A DNA stretch of 64,000 nucleotides from Rhizobium sp. L51/94 (GTDB lineage: Bacteria; Pseudomonadota; Alphaproteobacteria; Rhizobiales; Rhizobiaceae): the NCBI RefSeq assembly GCF_019355555.1, contig NZ_CP072141.1, positions 1,978,001 through 2,042,000 of the forward strand, written 5' to 3'. Position numbers and translations under genes: made by a program. Shown one piece after another: positions 45,714 to 53,988 of the stretch (positions within the stretch are counted from its first letter, which is position 1; each line of letters starts with the position of its first letter). The notes under the pieces are model-generated. The model worked only from the letters and a program-made list of their open reading frames with translations, did not search any database and was not told where the DNA came from.

Positions 45714-45866
45714 ATGGCTATCGACGTGAGAGGCTTAAGTATTCGGGGTCAAGGTCAGTCGGTTGCCGTGGTCGAATGTAGACATCTTGTAAAAAGTAAA
45801 AGTCGCTGGGTGGAGATTGGACCTAGTGTGTTTTCTCAAGATGTATTAGCTATTTCCAAATGCTAA
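45714..45866 (+). CDS. Small hypothetical protein
   Basis: This 50-codon frame (MAIDVRGLSIRGQGQSVAVV... ending ISKC) ends 29 bases before the start of the disrupted membrane-protein gene. The residue mix looks coding, but no clear Shine-Dalgarno precedes the ATG and the frame remains open for 20 codons upstream, so it may be the end of a decayed larger gene. No family recognised. Confidence 0.3.
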   Translation: MAIDVRGLSIRGQGQSVAVVECRHLVKSKSRWVEIGPSVFSQDVLAISKC

Positions 45867-45895
45867 GATACTTTATCTCTTCCCTTTCGGTAATT

Positions 45896-45968
45896 ATGAA
45901 GAAATCGTGCGGCCTTTTCCTAATCGCCGCAGTTATGCTTTGCACCTTTACGATTTCTACGCCTGCTA
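45896..45968 (+). pseudogene. 5' part of a membrane-protein gene split by an IS630 element
   Basis: ATG at 45896 starts MKKSCGLFLIAAVMLC, a signal-peptide-like N-terminus. The frame reaches the element at TA 45967-45968 after 24 codons. When 45969-47116 (element plus one TA copy) is removed, the frame continues without a stop into 47117-47847, giving a 267-codon gene. This is the 5' half of that gene. Confidence 0.75.
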
Positions 45969-47114
45969 GTGGTTACCGCCTGACATAAGAGTCCTGTATG
46001 GGATTCCATTTGCTGGGTTGGCATGCGAGTCTGGCGCATGCGCACAGGAATATCGTTCACCGTTTCGCCAACAGATCACCAACGCCTGATGGCCTTGACC
46101 AGGGATCGCAATGCGCCCCAAAAGCACGTCTGGCGGGCCGAGATCATCCTGCTGAGTGCCGATGGCGTCGGAACTGTCGAGATTATGCGCCAGACCGGCA
46201 AATCGAAGACCTGCGTATGGCGCTGGCAAGAGCGCTTCGCCACAGAAGGCGTCGAGGGTCTCCTGCGCGACAAGACGCGGCCGTCGCGTATTGTGCGGCT
46301 CGGACCCGATGTCGCCGAGCGTGTGGTGGCCCTGACGCTGGCTGATCCGCCGGGCGAGACGACGCACTGGACGGCCGACATGATGGCGACGGCCGCCGGC
46401 ATCAGCGCCAGCGCAGTCAGGCGTATCTGGAAAGCGCATGGCCTCGCACCTCATCGGTGGCGGCAGTTCAAATTGTCCAACGACCCGAAATTCGTCGACA
46501 AGCTGCGAGACGTTGTCGGCCTCTATGTTGATCCGCCAGCCCACGCCGTCGTGTTGTCGGTCGATGAGAAAAGCCAAATCCAGGCGCTCGACCGCACCCA
46601 GCCGGGCCTGCCGATGAAGAAGGGTCGGCTCGGCACCATGACCCACGACTACAAGCGGCACGGCACAACCACGCTGTTTGCCGCCCTCAACGTGCTCGAC
46701 GGCACCGTCATCGGCCGCAACATGCAGCGTCATCGTCATCAGGAGTTCATCCGCTTCCTCAACGCCATTAACGCCCAGGTGCCGGACGACAAGGCCGTCC
46801 ACGTCATCCTCGACAACTATGCTGCCCACAAGCATCCCAAGGTGAGAGCCTGGCTCGACCGTCACGAGCGTTTCACCTTCCACTTCACTCCGACTTCAAG
46901 CTCATGGCTCAACGCGGTGGAGGGTTTCTTCGCCAGGCTGTCGAAGCGGCGTCTGAAACGCGGCGTTTTCCATTCCGTCGTCGATCTCCAGGCCGCCATC
47001 AACCGTTTCCTCGTTGAGCACAACAAAAAGCCAAAGCCCTTCACTTGGACCGCCGATCCCGACAAAATCATCGCCGCCGTTAAACGCGGGCACCAAGCGT
47101 TAGATTCCATCCAC
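45969..47114 (+). mobile_element. IS630-family insertion sequence
   Basis: The 1146-base element is flanked by TA on both sides (45967-45968 and 47115-47116), the target duplication of the IS630/Tc1-mariner group. Its ends both begin GTGG reading inward but the longer inverted repeat is weak. It carries one transposase whose stop codon overlaps the right TA. The ends were placed by the way the interrupted gene is restored exactly in frame. Confidence 0.8.
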
Positions 47115-47117
47115 TAG
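46041..47117 (+). CDS. IS630-family transposase
   Basis: This 358-residue DDE transposase has an N-terminal helix-turn-helix (about 30-75, KSKTCVWRWQERFATEGVEG). The catalytic residues are in LSVDEKSQIQALDR (Asp), VHVILDNYAAHKH (Asp) and SSSWLNAVEGFFA (Glu). The frame is complete, so the element may be active. ATG 46041 (MRTGISFTVSP) is the start I know in related rhizobial copies; ATG 46023 in frame is an alternative. Confidence 0.93.
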   Translation, partial: RTGISFTVSPTDHQRLMALTRDRNAPQKHVWRAEIILLSADGVGTVEIMRQTGKSKTCVWRWQERFATEGVEGLLRDKTRPSRIVRLGPDVAERVVALTLADPPGETTHWTADMMATAAGISASAVRRIWKAHGLAPHRWRQFKLSNDPKFVDKLRDVVGLYVDPPAHAVVLSVDEKSQIQALDRTQPGLPMKKGRLGTMTHDYKRHGTTTLFAALNVLDGTVIGRNMQRHRHQEFIRFLNAINAQVPDDKAVHVILDNYAAHKHPKVRAWLDRHERFTFHFTPTSSSWLNAVEGFFARLSKRRLKRGVFHSVVDLQAAINRFLVEHNKKPKPFTWTADPDKIIAAVKRGHQALDSIH

Positions 47118-47847
47118 TGAGAATGAGGGGTTTCCGGTAAGGATAGTAAGTCAGCCAAAGCCGTCCTTGGAAGATCTGGAAAGGGAGCGGCAGACTACCG
47201 CCCGACAGCAGGCCGATCTTACCGCTCAGCAAACCGTGGCATCAGCGACCGTTAGTTTGTCGATGTGGAGCAAGTGGCAGTTTATGCTTAGCCTTTTGGG
47301 AACTGCGGGAATTGCTATTTCGATAATCCTAGCTCGGGAGCAGATCAAAAGTGCTAAGCACGCCCTTGAGACCACTGAGCGGGCTTATGTGGTCGCTGGG
47401 GGGATACGTTACATATCGCATCCATCCCCAACTGGCCTGTTTTGGAGAATGCGTCCTTCTTGGATCAATCGAGGTGCTACGCCTACCCGTAAAGTTCGTG
47501 TCAGCGTTGGCTACGAGTTGCGAGACGATGATCTGCCAGGAGACTTTGATTTTGTGGGCAGCTTACCACCCCGCATTGCGACAGTTAATCTTCATCAAGA
47601 CGGTGGGTCTATTGAAGCCAATCCTATTGACTACTATGCCTCGGATTTGCTTCTCATCGCTACAGGTAAAAGGCGGCTCTTCGTTTTTGGGCAATGCGAC
47701 TATGAAGACGTTTTTGGTCGGTCTCACACGACGCGCTTCTGTGTAACTGCGATCAACATTACGGGAGATGTATCGATGCCGTACACGCCCGCCAACAATG
47801 TGGAAATTCCTTGGGCCGTTCTAGACAGGTTCAATTCTGATGACTGA
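47117..47847 (+). pseudogene. 3' part of the membrane-protein gene split by IS630
   Basis: This part encodes most of the protein: a Gln-rich helical segment (LERERQTTARQQADLTAQQ), one membrane helix (WQFMLSLLGTAGIAISIILA) and a C-terminal beta-rich domain of about 150 residues. A TTG at 47167 could start a shortened product. I do not recognise a named family; similar proteins of a coiled segment, one helix and a beta domain are common in accessory DNA of rhizobia. The promoter and signal peptide are cut off by the element. Confidence 0.75.
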
Positions 47848-48126
47848 TTTCGTCAGTTTGGAGACAACACGCGCTGGCTTTCGGGTAAACCCAGCGTCCT
47901 CCTTTCGTTGTGGCCGGGAGGTGTAAGCCGCTCGATTGCCTTCCCCGCCTTTCTTTCGTAAAATACAAAAAAAAGCCTGGCGGGAACCGAGCCTGTGTTG
48001 ACGTTTGCTGCGGTGAAATATCGAGGCGAATGGTCTACACGCCCTATTTACAGGGCTTCTAGGCTTCTAGGCTTCTAGGGCTTTGCTGTAGCCTGTCGAT
48101 GGCTAATTAGCCACTTTGGTCAGCCA
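47848..48126. other. Gene-poor spacer with tandem repeat
   Basis: These 279 bases between the split gene and the GNAT remnant contain no recognisable gene. They include an A8 run near 47970 and a short tandem repeat at 48054-48079. Confidence 0.4.
48054..48079 (+). repeat. Tandem 8-bp repeat
   Basis: The unit GGCTTCTA occurs three times in a row with a partial fourth copy. Short repeats of this kind change copy number easily and could be used to tell strains apart. Confidence 0.8.
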
Positions 48127-48497
48127 TTGAAATCCTTAGGTTCACCTCAGAAATCTCCGAGATCAACAGCAGCCTTGGGCCATTCCCTACTGCCTGTGAC
48201 AGCTTCCGATACCTCGGTAACTGTAACGTCGGTTATCGGCGCTTACGCCGATGGTCAGCTCGTCGGTTTCGTGAATGGTGCGTGGGATGAGGCGTTCACG
48301 CCTTTATTCTCGACACCCGCGTCGCCCCTCGAATGCGAAGACAGGGGATTGCTACCGGCATGATAAAAGAGGCCACCAGTATTGCGCAGGAGCACGATGC
48401 AAGGTGGTTGAGTGTCAACGTCGAGCCGCAGCTGGTCTCACTCTACCGTAGTTGCGACTTCTGGCCGACGGAGGCGGGGCTTATAGAGCTGAAGTAA
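48127..48497 (+). pseudogene. Frameshifted GNAT acetyltransferase remnant
   Basis: Two frames together read as one acetyltransferase. The first gives GAYADGQLVGFVNGAWD, and the second, one frame later, gives HAFILDTRVAPRMRRQGIA followed by the helix and the end SLYRSCDFWPTEAGLIELK. A one-base deletion near 48290 in a Gly codon (WDGG-VHAF to WDEAF) explains the shift. The acetyl-CoA loop (RRQGIATGMI) lies in the second frame. The N-terminal 35 residues look degraded too. It is almost certainly inactive. Confidence 0.7.
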
Positions 48498-48944
48498 TGA
48501 CGTCCGCCGGACCGGATGCCTACCCCATGTCTGCACCCAAGCTCGAATCGCAGGCGGAATCGCACACACGATCCGAATCGACCTCCAGCGCATGTCCATT
48601 CCCCAACCGGGAATCGTTGCCGGGCTGTTTCCAAATGTTGCCGCCTGCCGTGGAAATGCCGTACATGTGGCAGGGTTTCCAGGGATTTTGTGCGTCGGCA
48701 GGTCTACCGAAAGACTGTGACGGGCCGGCGCGTCGGGGTTAAGTCCGTGCGAGATAAGGCTTTTTCTTAATAAAGGCTAAATAAACCACCCTTCATCTCA
48801 CCGTTTTGTGTCCTTTCGGCAACATGAATTGGGGAAGGGTCCCCCCAAAACCCCCTTCCGGCAAGATGTCGATTGCGTGACGGCGCCCGTCGAGTATTTT
48901 CAACAACGGAAGCGAGGGCGTGATCGTCCACTTCTTGAAACATG
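48498..48944. other. Region upstream of porin 1
   Basis: These 447 bases hold no recognisable gene; frames up to 96 codons in both directions look random. The AT-rich words near 48745-48785 may be the porin promoter. An inverted repeat GGAAGGG/CCCTTCC lies around 48833-48868 in the expected 5' untranslated region. Confidence 0.4.
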
Positions 48945-48964
48945 GGGATGGGGCAGGGAATGCC
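48945..48964 (+). promoter_or_regulatory. Conserved leader box of porin 1
   Basis: GGGATGGGGCAGGGAATGCC lies 51 bases before the porin 1 ATG. It matches the box before porin 2 at 17 of 20 positions, and the surrounding leaders otherwise differ. A short GGG/CCC hairpin candidate follows directly. Confidence 0.55.
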
Positions 48965-49015
48965 TTCGGGTTAAAAATCCCAGACCCAATTGAAACTTTG
49001 AACTGGAGGTCAATC

Positions 49016-50080
49016 ATGAACATCAAGAGCCTACTTCTCGGCTCCGCTGCTGCCCTCGCAGCAGTATCCGGTGCTCACGCTGCAGACGCTATCGTAGCTG
49101 CTGAGCCTGAGCCGCTTGAATACGTCCGCATCTGCGATGCATACGGCGCTGGCTACTTCTACATCCCAGGCACGGAAACCTGCCTCAAGATTGGCGGCAT
49201 GGTTCGTACTGAAGCTCAGTGGCACAACCCATACGCTGTTGGCGATCGCTTCAAGCGCGGCACGGAATGGCACACTCGCGCTGAACTCAACGTCGACACG
49301 GCAACGGACACAGAATACGGTCCGCTGAAGACCAACATGGTTTACCGTTTCGACTCGACTGAAGGTGTCAACGACTCCAAGGTTCTGTTCGCAACGATCA
49401 GCCTCGGCGGCTTCATCGTTGGTAAGACGGACTCGCAGTACAATCAGTGGATTGGTTATGCTGGCAACGTCATCAACGACGACGTGATCGGCGATGGACC
49501 TTACGAGCTGAACCAGCTCTCCTACGTATACGACGGCGGCAACGGCTTCACCGGCGTTCTGTCGGTTGAAGACAGCCAGTCTGGCGACCTTGCAGTTGAT
49601 CCGAACAATCCTGGCCGCGACATCTCTGACCACTACACACCTGACTTCGTTGCCGGCCTCGGCTACAAGACTGGCATGTTCGGTCTGAAGGTTGTCGGCG
49701 GCTACGACTCGGTTGTTGAAGAAGGCGCTGTCAAGGCTCGCCTCGACCTCGACTTCGGCACGTTCTCTGCCTTCTTGCTCGGCCAGTACAACACTGACGG
49801 CAACAAGATCAACCGCTACGCCAATGGCGACGCTAGCGGCGCTTCGACCGGCGATTGGCAGGTTTGGGGTGGCACGACTGTCAAGTTCAACGACAAGCTC
49901 GAGTGGAACACTCAGGTTTCGTATGCTGACAGCAAGACCTTCGAAGCTACGACAAACCTCAACGTTTTCGTTGCTAAGGGCTTCAAGATCCAGCCAGAAA
50001 TCACCTACGTCAAGTACGACAACGCCGTTCTCGATGACAACACGTTCTCTGGTATCCTTCGCTTCCAGCGCACGTTCTAA
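49016..50080 (+). CDS. Outer-membrane porin 1 (RopA/Omp2b family)
   Basis: This 354-residue porin has a 22-residue signal peptide ending GAHAAD. The family start EPLEYVRICDAYGAGYFYIPG follows, with alternating beta strands and a C-terminal Phe (RFQRTF) required for barrel assembly. It is a general diffusion channel of the outer membrane. GGAGG lies about 8 bases before ATG 49016. The protein is paralogous to the next gene. Its codons end more often in T or A than those of porin 2, so the two copies are not recent duplicates. A terminator follows at 50109. Confidence 0.93.
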   Translation: MNIKSLLLGSAAALAAVSGAHAADAIVAAEPEPLEYVRICDAYGAGYFYIPGTETCLKIGGMVRTEAQWHNPYAVGDRFKRGTEWHTRAELNVDTATDTEYGPLKTNMVYRFDSTEGVNDSKVLFATISLGGFIVGKTDSQYNQWIGYAGNVINDDVIGDGPYELNQLSYVYDGGNGFTGVLSVEDSQSGDLAVDPNNPGRDISDHYTPDFVAGLGYKTGMFGLKVVGGYDSVVEEGAVKARLDLDFGTFSAFLLGQYNTDGNKINRYANGDASGASTGDWQVWGGTTVKFNDKLEWNTQVSYADSKTFEATTNLNVFVAKGFKIQPEITYVKYDNAVLDDNTFSGILRFQRTF

Positions 50081-50108
50081 TTCAATACGACTTCGGTCGA
50101 TTGAAAGG

Positions 50109-50135
50109 AGCCCGGCTTTCGAGCCGGGCTTTTTC
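50109..50135 (+). terminator. Intrinsic terminator after porin 1
   Basis: A perfect 9-bp stem (AGCCCGGCT/AGCCGGGCT) with a TTCG tetraloop is followed by TTTTCG. It lies 28 bases after the porin 1 stop, so porin 2 needs its own promoter in 50136-50388. Confidence 0.85.
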
Positions 50136-50388
50136 GTTTTTGCTCTTTGTCTGTTCTCCAGGTCTTGTTTCCGCTGCCTTTTCCAGGCCGCGAGGTGATC
50201 AATCACCTTTCATGACGGAATTATCACAGTTTCGTGACGTGATTTTTGTGCAACGCACCAATCCAAAGCTTTGTCACAAACGGTGCCTGTTACGCATTGA
50301 TATTTCATTGTTATATTCAATCGCTATGGTCTGCCCAGAACCGAAGCAGACGCGCTTTGGTTCTCCCCAAGGGGGGGTCACAAATACA
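50136..50388. other. Promoter region of porin 2
   Basis: This gene-free stretch between the porin 1 terminator and the leader box of porin 2 is moderately AT-rich around 50290-50330. No short gene is seen. Confidence 0.4.
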
Positions 50389-50408
50389 GGGATGGGGTAG
50401 GGCACGCC
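50389..50408 (+). promoter_or_regulatory. Conserved leader box of porin 2
   Basis: GGGATGGGGTAGGGCACGCC lies 55 bases before the porin 2 ATG. It differs from the porin 1 box at three positions. A 6-bp hairpin (CGCCGA/TCGGCG, TTTT loop) overlaps its end. Confidence 0.55.
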
Positions 50409-50463
50409 GATTTTTCGGCGCGACGTCTCACGCCCAGTCGTCTTTTGATTGGAGCTAATTGCA

Positions 50464-51525
50464 ATGAACATTAAAAGCCTTCTTCTCGGCTCGGCCGCTG
50501 CCTTCTCGGTAGTATCCGGTGCACACGCTGCCGACGCCATCGTCGCTGCTGAACCTGAGCCGCTGGAATACGTCCGCATCTGCGACGCTTACGGCGCGGG
50601 CTATTTCTACATCCCGGGCACGGAAACCTGCATCAAGATCGGCGGCAAGGTTCGCTCTGACGTCAGCTGGTACAACGCTTACAAGGCCGGCCAGGACGCT
50701 GCTGCTCGCGGCACATACTGGAAGACACGTGCCGAACTTTCGATCGACACTGCAAGTGACACTGAATATGGCGCCCTGAAGACTGACGCCGTTTTCCGCT
50801 TCGAGTCGGCCGAAGGTAACAACACCAACAAGCTTCTCTGGGCCAACATCAGCCTGGGTGGTTTCCTCGTCGGTAAGAATGACTCGGTCTACTCGACCTT
50901 CCTCGGCTACGCTGGCGACGTCATCAACGACGACATCATCGAATACGGCATCAACGGCACCGACGAACTGAACCAGCTGACCTACGCCTACGACTCTGGC
51001 ACCGGCTTCACGGCTGTTGCTTCGCTCGAAGACAGCACCAACGGCACTGCAGCTGGCGCCAATGGCGAGAACAGCTCGGATCACTACGCTCCGGACGGCG
51101 TTCTCGGTCTCGGCTACAAGGCCGGCGCTTTCAACTTCCGCGTTGTCGGCGGCTACGACTCGATCGTCGAAGAAGGCGCTGTCAAGGCTCGTGTTGATGC
51201 CAAGTTCGGCGGCTTCACCGCCTTCCTCATGGGTGGCTACAACACCGATGGCAACAAGCTCAACAAGTATGCTGGTGCCGGTGGTGCTGGTATCGGTTGG
51301 GGCGACTGGGCTGTCTGGGGCGGCATTGGCCAACAGATCAATGACAAGCTGAAGGCCAACGTGCAGCTGGCCTACGACGACAAGAAGACGTTCGCAGCAA
51401 CGGGCAACCTGAAGTTCAACCCGGTCAAGAACCTGCTCATCGAGCCGGAAGTCACCTACGTCAACTACGACAGCGTCAACAAGGACACCTGGTCTGGCAT
51501 CATCCGCTTCCAGCGTTCGTTCTAA
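50464..51525 (+). CDS. Outer-membrane porin 2 (RopA/Omp2b family)
   Basis: This 353-residue porin has the same signal peptide pattern (MNIKSLLLGSAAAF), the same mature start AEPEPLEYVRICDAYGAGYF, and C-terminal Phe (RFQRSF). The strongest divergence from porin 1 is in the loop regions, for example around residues 195-205, where pore and surface loops differ. Tandem porins of this kind are found in rhizobia and Brucella (omp2a/omp2b). GGAG lies about 10 bases before ATG 50464. It has its own terminator. Confidence 0.93.
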   Translation: MNIKSLLLGSAAAFSVVSGAHAADAIVAAEPEPLEYVRICDAYGAGYFYIPGTETCIKIGGKVRSDVSWYNAYKAGQDAAARGTYWKTRAELSIDTASDTEYGALKTDAVFRFESAEGNNTNKLLWANISLGGFLVGKNDSVYSTFLGYAGDVINDDIIEYGINGTDELNQLTYAYDSGTGFTAVASLEDSTNGTAAGANGENSSDHYAPDGVLGLGYKAGAFNFRVVGGYDSIVEEGAVKARVDAKFGGFTAFLMGGYNTDGNKLNKYAGAGGAGIGWGDWAVWGGIGQQINDKLKANVQLAYDDKKTFAATGNLKFNPVKNLLIEPEVTYVNYDSVNKDTWSGIIRFQRSF

Positions 51526-51557
51526 TACTGAGTTGATCTAACCTCCTGTCAAAGAGA

Positions 51558-51586
51558 TGGCCCGGTATCCCAGCCGGGCCATTTTC
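51558..51586 (+). terminator. Intrinsic terminator after porin 2
   Basis: An 8-bp stem (TGGCCCGG/CCGGGCCA, 8-base loop) is followed by TTTTCG, 32 bases after the porin 2 stop. Confidence 0.8.
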
Positions 51587-51704
51587 GTGCCGACAATTTC
51601 GAGTCGGTGAGCTCGGGAATTGGATCCCGGGCACAAACTCTGTGCCCGTCAGTCGGCGGGAAGGGTGGCGGACCTAACGAATCGGTAAGCCGCGAAAGGC
51701 CCCT

Positions 51705-53783
51705 TCAGCCGCGTCCGTGGATGAGGTCCTGCTCGATATCACTCTTCTGACCAAGCCGAGCCTTGTAGACCTCGTAGTTTTCCATCACCCTTTGCACATA
51801 ATTGCGGGTTTCCGGAAAGGGAATGCGCTCGATCCAGTCGACGACTTCATCCATCGACTTGCCGCGCGGGTCGCCGTAGCGGCTGATCCATTCGGGCACT
51901 TTTTTCGGACCGGCGTTATAGGCAACGAATGTCAGGATATAGGATCCGCCGAATGCATCTATCTGCTCGCCGAGATAGTGCGAGCCGAGCGTCGCGTTGT
52001 AGCCGGCATCTTTCGTCAGGCGGTCGGCTGAATAAACGATCCCGTGGCGACCGGCCACAGCCTTGGCGGTCTTCGGCAGCAGTTGAAGCAATCCACGGGC
52101 ATCTGCGGACGACACGGCCTGCGGATTGAAGGCGCTTTCCTGCCGGGCGATGGCATAAGCCATGGCCTTTCCGGAGCCAGCGATATTGGCATCGTCTGGA
52201 ATGACGCCGATCGGAAAGGCAAGCGCTGCGACATCGACGCCGCGTCCATAGGCGATCTTGCCGACTTGCAGCGAAAGCTGGTGATTGCCGGACTGCTCGG
52301 CGCTGGCCGCAAGCAGCGCGATCTCGCCCGGGCTTTGCAGCTGTTGGGCTAGCGCGCGGTAAAGACTGTCGGCGCGCCAGCCATTGCCGGCTGCCTCTAG
52401 GCGCGCGATCGCCAGCACCGCTTCTCGCGATTGAAAGCGCTGCCGGTCTTCCGGCGATGGCGATGGGTAGGTCACGTCCAGCATCTGCCGTCCGAGCTTT
52501 TTCGCGGCAAGCTGACCGTAGAACGTGCTCGGAAGGGCGGCGGCCTTCGCATAGAAATCACTGGCCTTGCCCGGGCCGCCGGCTTCCGCCGCGCGTCCCA
52601 GCCAATACCAGGCACGAGAGACGGAGATCGGTCCGTTCGACACGCCGAGGATTTTGCGAAAATGCGTTGCTGCCGTGGAGGGATCCTTCAGGCCGCGCAG
52701 CGCATACCAGCCTGCATGGAACTCCGCTTCGCCGACATCGACCGGGGTGACGGCGACGTTGTCGTCGGCAATTCTGTATGCAGCCTTGTAGTTACCTTGG
52801 TCGACAAGGCCGCGGCTGACGATTCGCTGCTCGTCCCACCACTGGCTCGCGTCGATCAGCAGGCTGCGATCGCGCGGCATTCGCGCCAGCAGGGCTGCAG
52901 CCGTATCGTAGTTTTCCTTGCGGCGCTCAAATTCGACCCGCATGAAGAGATAGGCCGGATCGCTTTTCCACTGCGTCGAGATGTTGGCAAGCAGGCTCGC
53001 AGCCTTGGGGCTTCGATCGTTGACAGCTGCCCATGCAGTATAGAGTGATTGTGCCTTGCCTAGATCGCCAAAACGCTTCGCCTGCGCCGTCTTGCTTCGG
53101 TAGAGCAACAGATCCATGCGTGCTTTTTGGTCGGCGGGGCTGAGCAGGCCGCCAAAAGCTGCCAGATATTTGTCCTCGAGCGATGCGTCCAGCGTCTGGT
53201 TTCGCCAGACGTTGCGGATATAGGCGGCTGCCTGGGCGGGCTTTCCAACGGCAATGAGGGCCTTTGACAACACGAATGCACCTTCCGGCGTTTCCGGTGC
53301 GGTCTCTCCGAAGGCAGCGAGCACCTCGGCCGTGGACGGATTCTCGTTGTAGATCGCCCGCTCGGAGAAGCCACGCAGACTGGCGAGCCCCGGCCAGCCC
53401 GCAAGCTCTTGCGAGGCGGAAGCGATTTCGGCGGACGGTATCCCGGTCTGTCCCGACGTGGCAATTGCCCAGGTGAGGATGTGGCGGTCCAGCGTTCCGC
53501 GCGCCATGCCATTGCGGACGGCGATGGCCTGCAGCGGCTTCCGGTTCGACAGCGCGTCGAGGCCAGCCTTGAGATCGGCGCTCGCAGGCGCGATGTTGGA
53601 AGCGCGTGGAATAGAACCAGTCGTCAGCGGATCGTTCGGAATTGCCATGGCGACTGATGTCTGCGGCTGCCCGGCCGGATCAGGGGCGCTTTCAATCGGC
53701 AGCCCGGCCGCAAGACAGCCCCAGGCAATGGCAAGGCCTGTGGCGGACACGACCAGGATCGATTTGTTCATCCGGCTACTCAC
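51705..53783 (-). CDS. Soluble lytic murein transglycosylase (Slt type)
   Basis: This 692-residue periplasmic enzyme cleaves peptidoglycan to anhydromuropeptides. An N-terminal hydrophobic segment (about 8-28) acts as signal or anchor. A long superhelical domain follows (about 70-480), then the SLT domain at about 530-670. The catalytic Glu is in AIARQESAFNPQAVSSADARG, followed by GLLQLLPKTA and the motif FVAYNAGPKKV. Length is close to Slt70. It is divergent from dapA across 205 bases that include a near-consensus CtrA site. Confidence 0.9.
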   Translation of the reverse strand: MSSRMNKSILVVSATGLAIAWGCLAAGLPIESAPDPAGQPQTSVAMAIPNDPLTTGSIPRASNIAPASADLKAGLDALSNRKPLQAIAVRNGMARGTLDRHILTWAIATSGQTGIPSAEIASASQELAGWPGLASLRGFSERAIYNENPSTAEVLAAFGETAPETPEGAFVLSKALIAVGKPAQAAAYIRNVWRNQTLDASLEDKYLAAFGGLLSPADQKARMDLLLYRSKTAQAKRFGDLGKAQSLYTAWAAVNDRSPKAASLLANISTQWKSDPAYLFMRVEFERRKENYDTAAALLARMPRDRSLLIDASQWWDEQRIVSRGLVDQGNYKAAYRIADDNVAVTPVDVGEAEFHAGWYALRGLKDPSTAATHFRKILGVSNGPISVSRAWYWLGRAAEAGGPGKASDFYAKAAALPSTFYGQLAAKKLGRQMLDVTYPSPSPEDRQRFQSREAVLAIARLEAAGNGWRADSLYRALAQQLQSPGEIALLAASAEQSGNHQLSLQVGKIAYGRGVDVAALAFPIGVIPDDANIAGSGKAMAYAIARQESAFNPQAVSSADARGLLQLLPKTAKAVAGRHGIVYSADRLTKDAGYNATLGSHYLGEQIDAFGGSYILTFVAYNAGPKKVPEWISRYGDPRGKSMDEVVDWIERIPFPETRNYVQRVMENYEVYKARLGQKSDIEQDLIHGRG

Positions 53784-53819
53784 GCGAATTCAGATCCCCT
53801 CAATCTGCCGAAAGCCATC

Positions 53820-53835
53820 TTAACGAAACCTTAGC
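53820..53835. promoter_or_regulatory. Near-consensus CtrA-type site
   Basis: TTAACGAAACCTTAGC has TTAA-N7-TTAG, one base off the TTAA-N7-TTAA core of CtrA sites. It lies in the divergent slt-dapA spacer, 37 bases before the transglycosylase start. A chance match is possible. Confidence 0.2.
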
Positions 53836-53988
53836 GCATGCACGAATTATCGATCTAACATGATACCGGAATTTGCAAACGAAGCCATAAAGCGCGCTTG
53901 TCGGAGCCAGATGGCCGCTTTATGGTGCGCAGATTCATAACCAAGGATTGCGGCCGAAGCGTGAAATGCCAGGCCTTGAGGAGTTTGC

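Noticed and set aside
48452..48742. A 96-codon frame upstream of porin 1
   Set aside because: Overlaps the end of the GNAT remnant and has a random composition; no start signal.
45288..48900. Intact integrative element with att repeats beside tRNA-Ser
   Set aside because: I looked for a second copy of the tRNA 3' end (GGTTCGAATCCC) downstream and for an integrase and found neither in the window.
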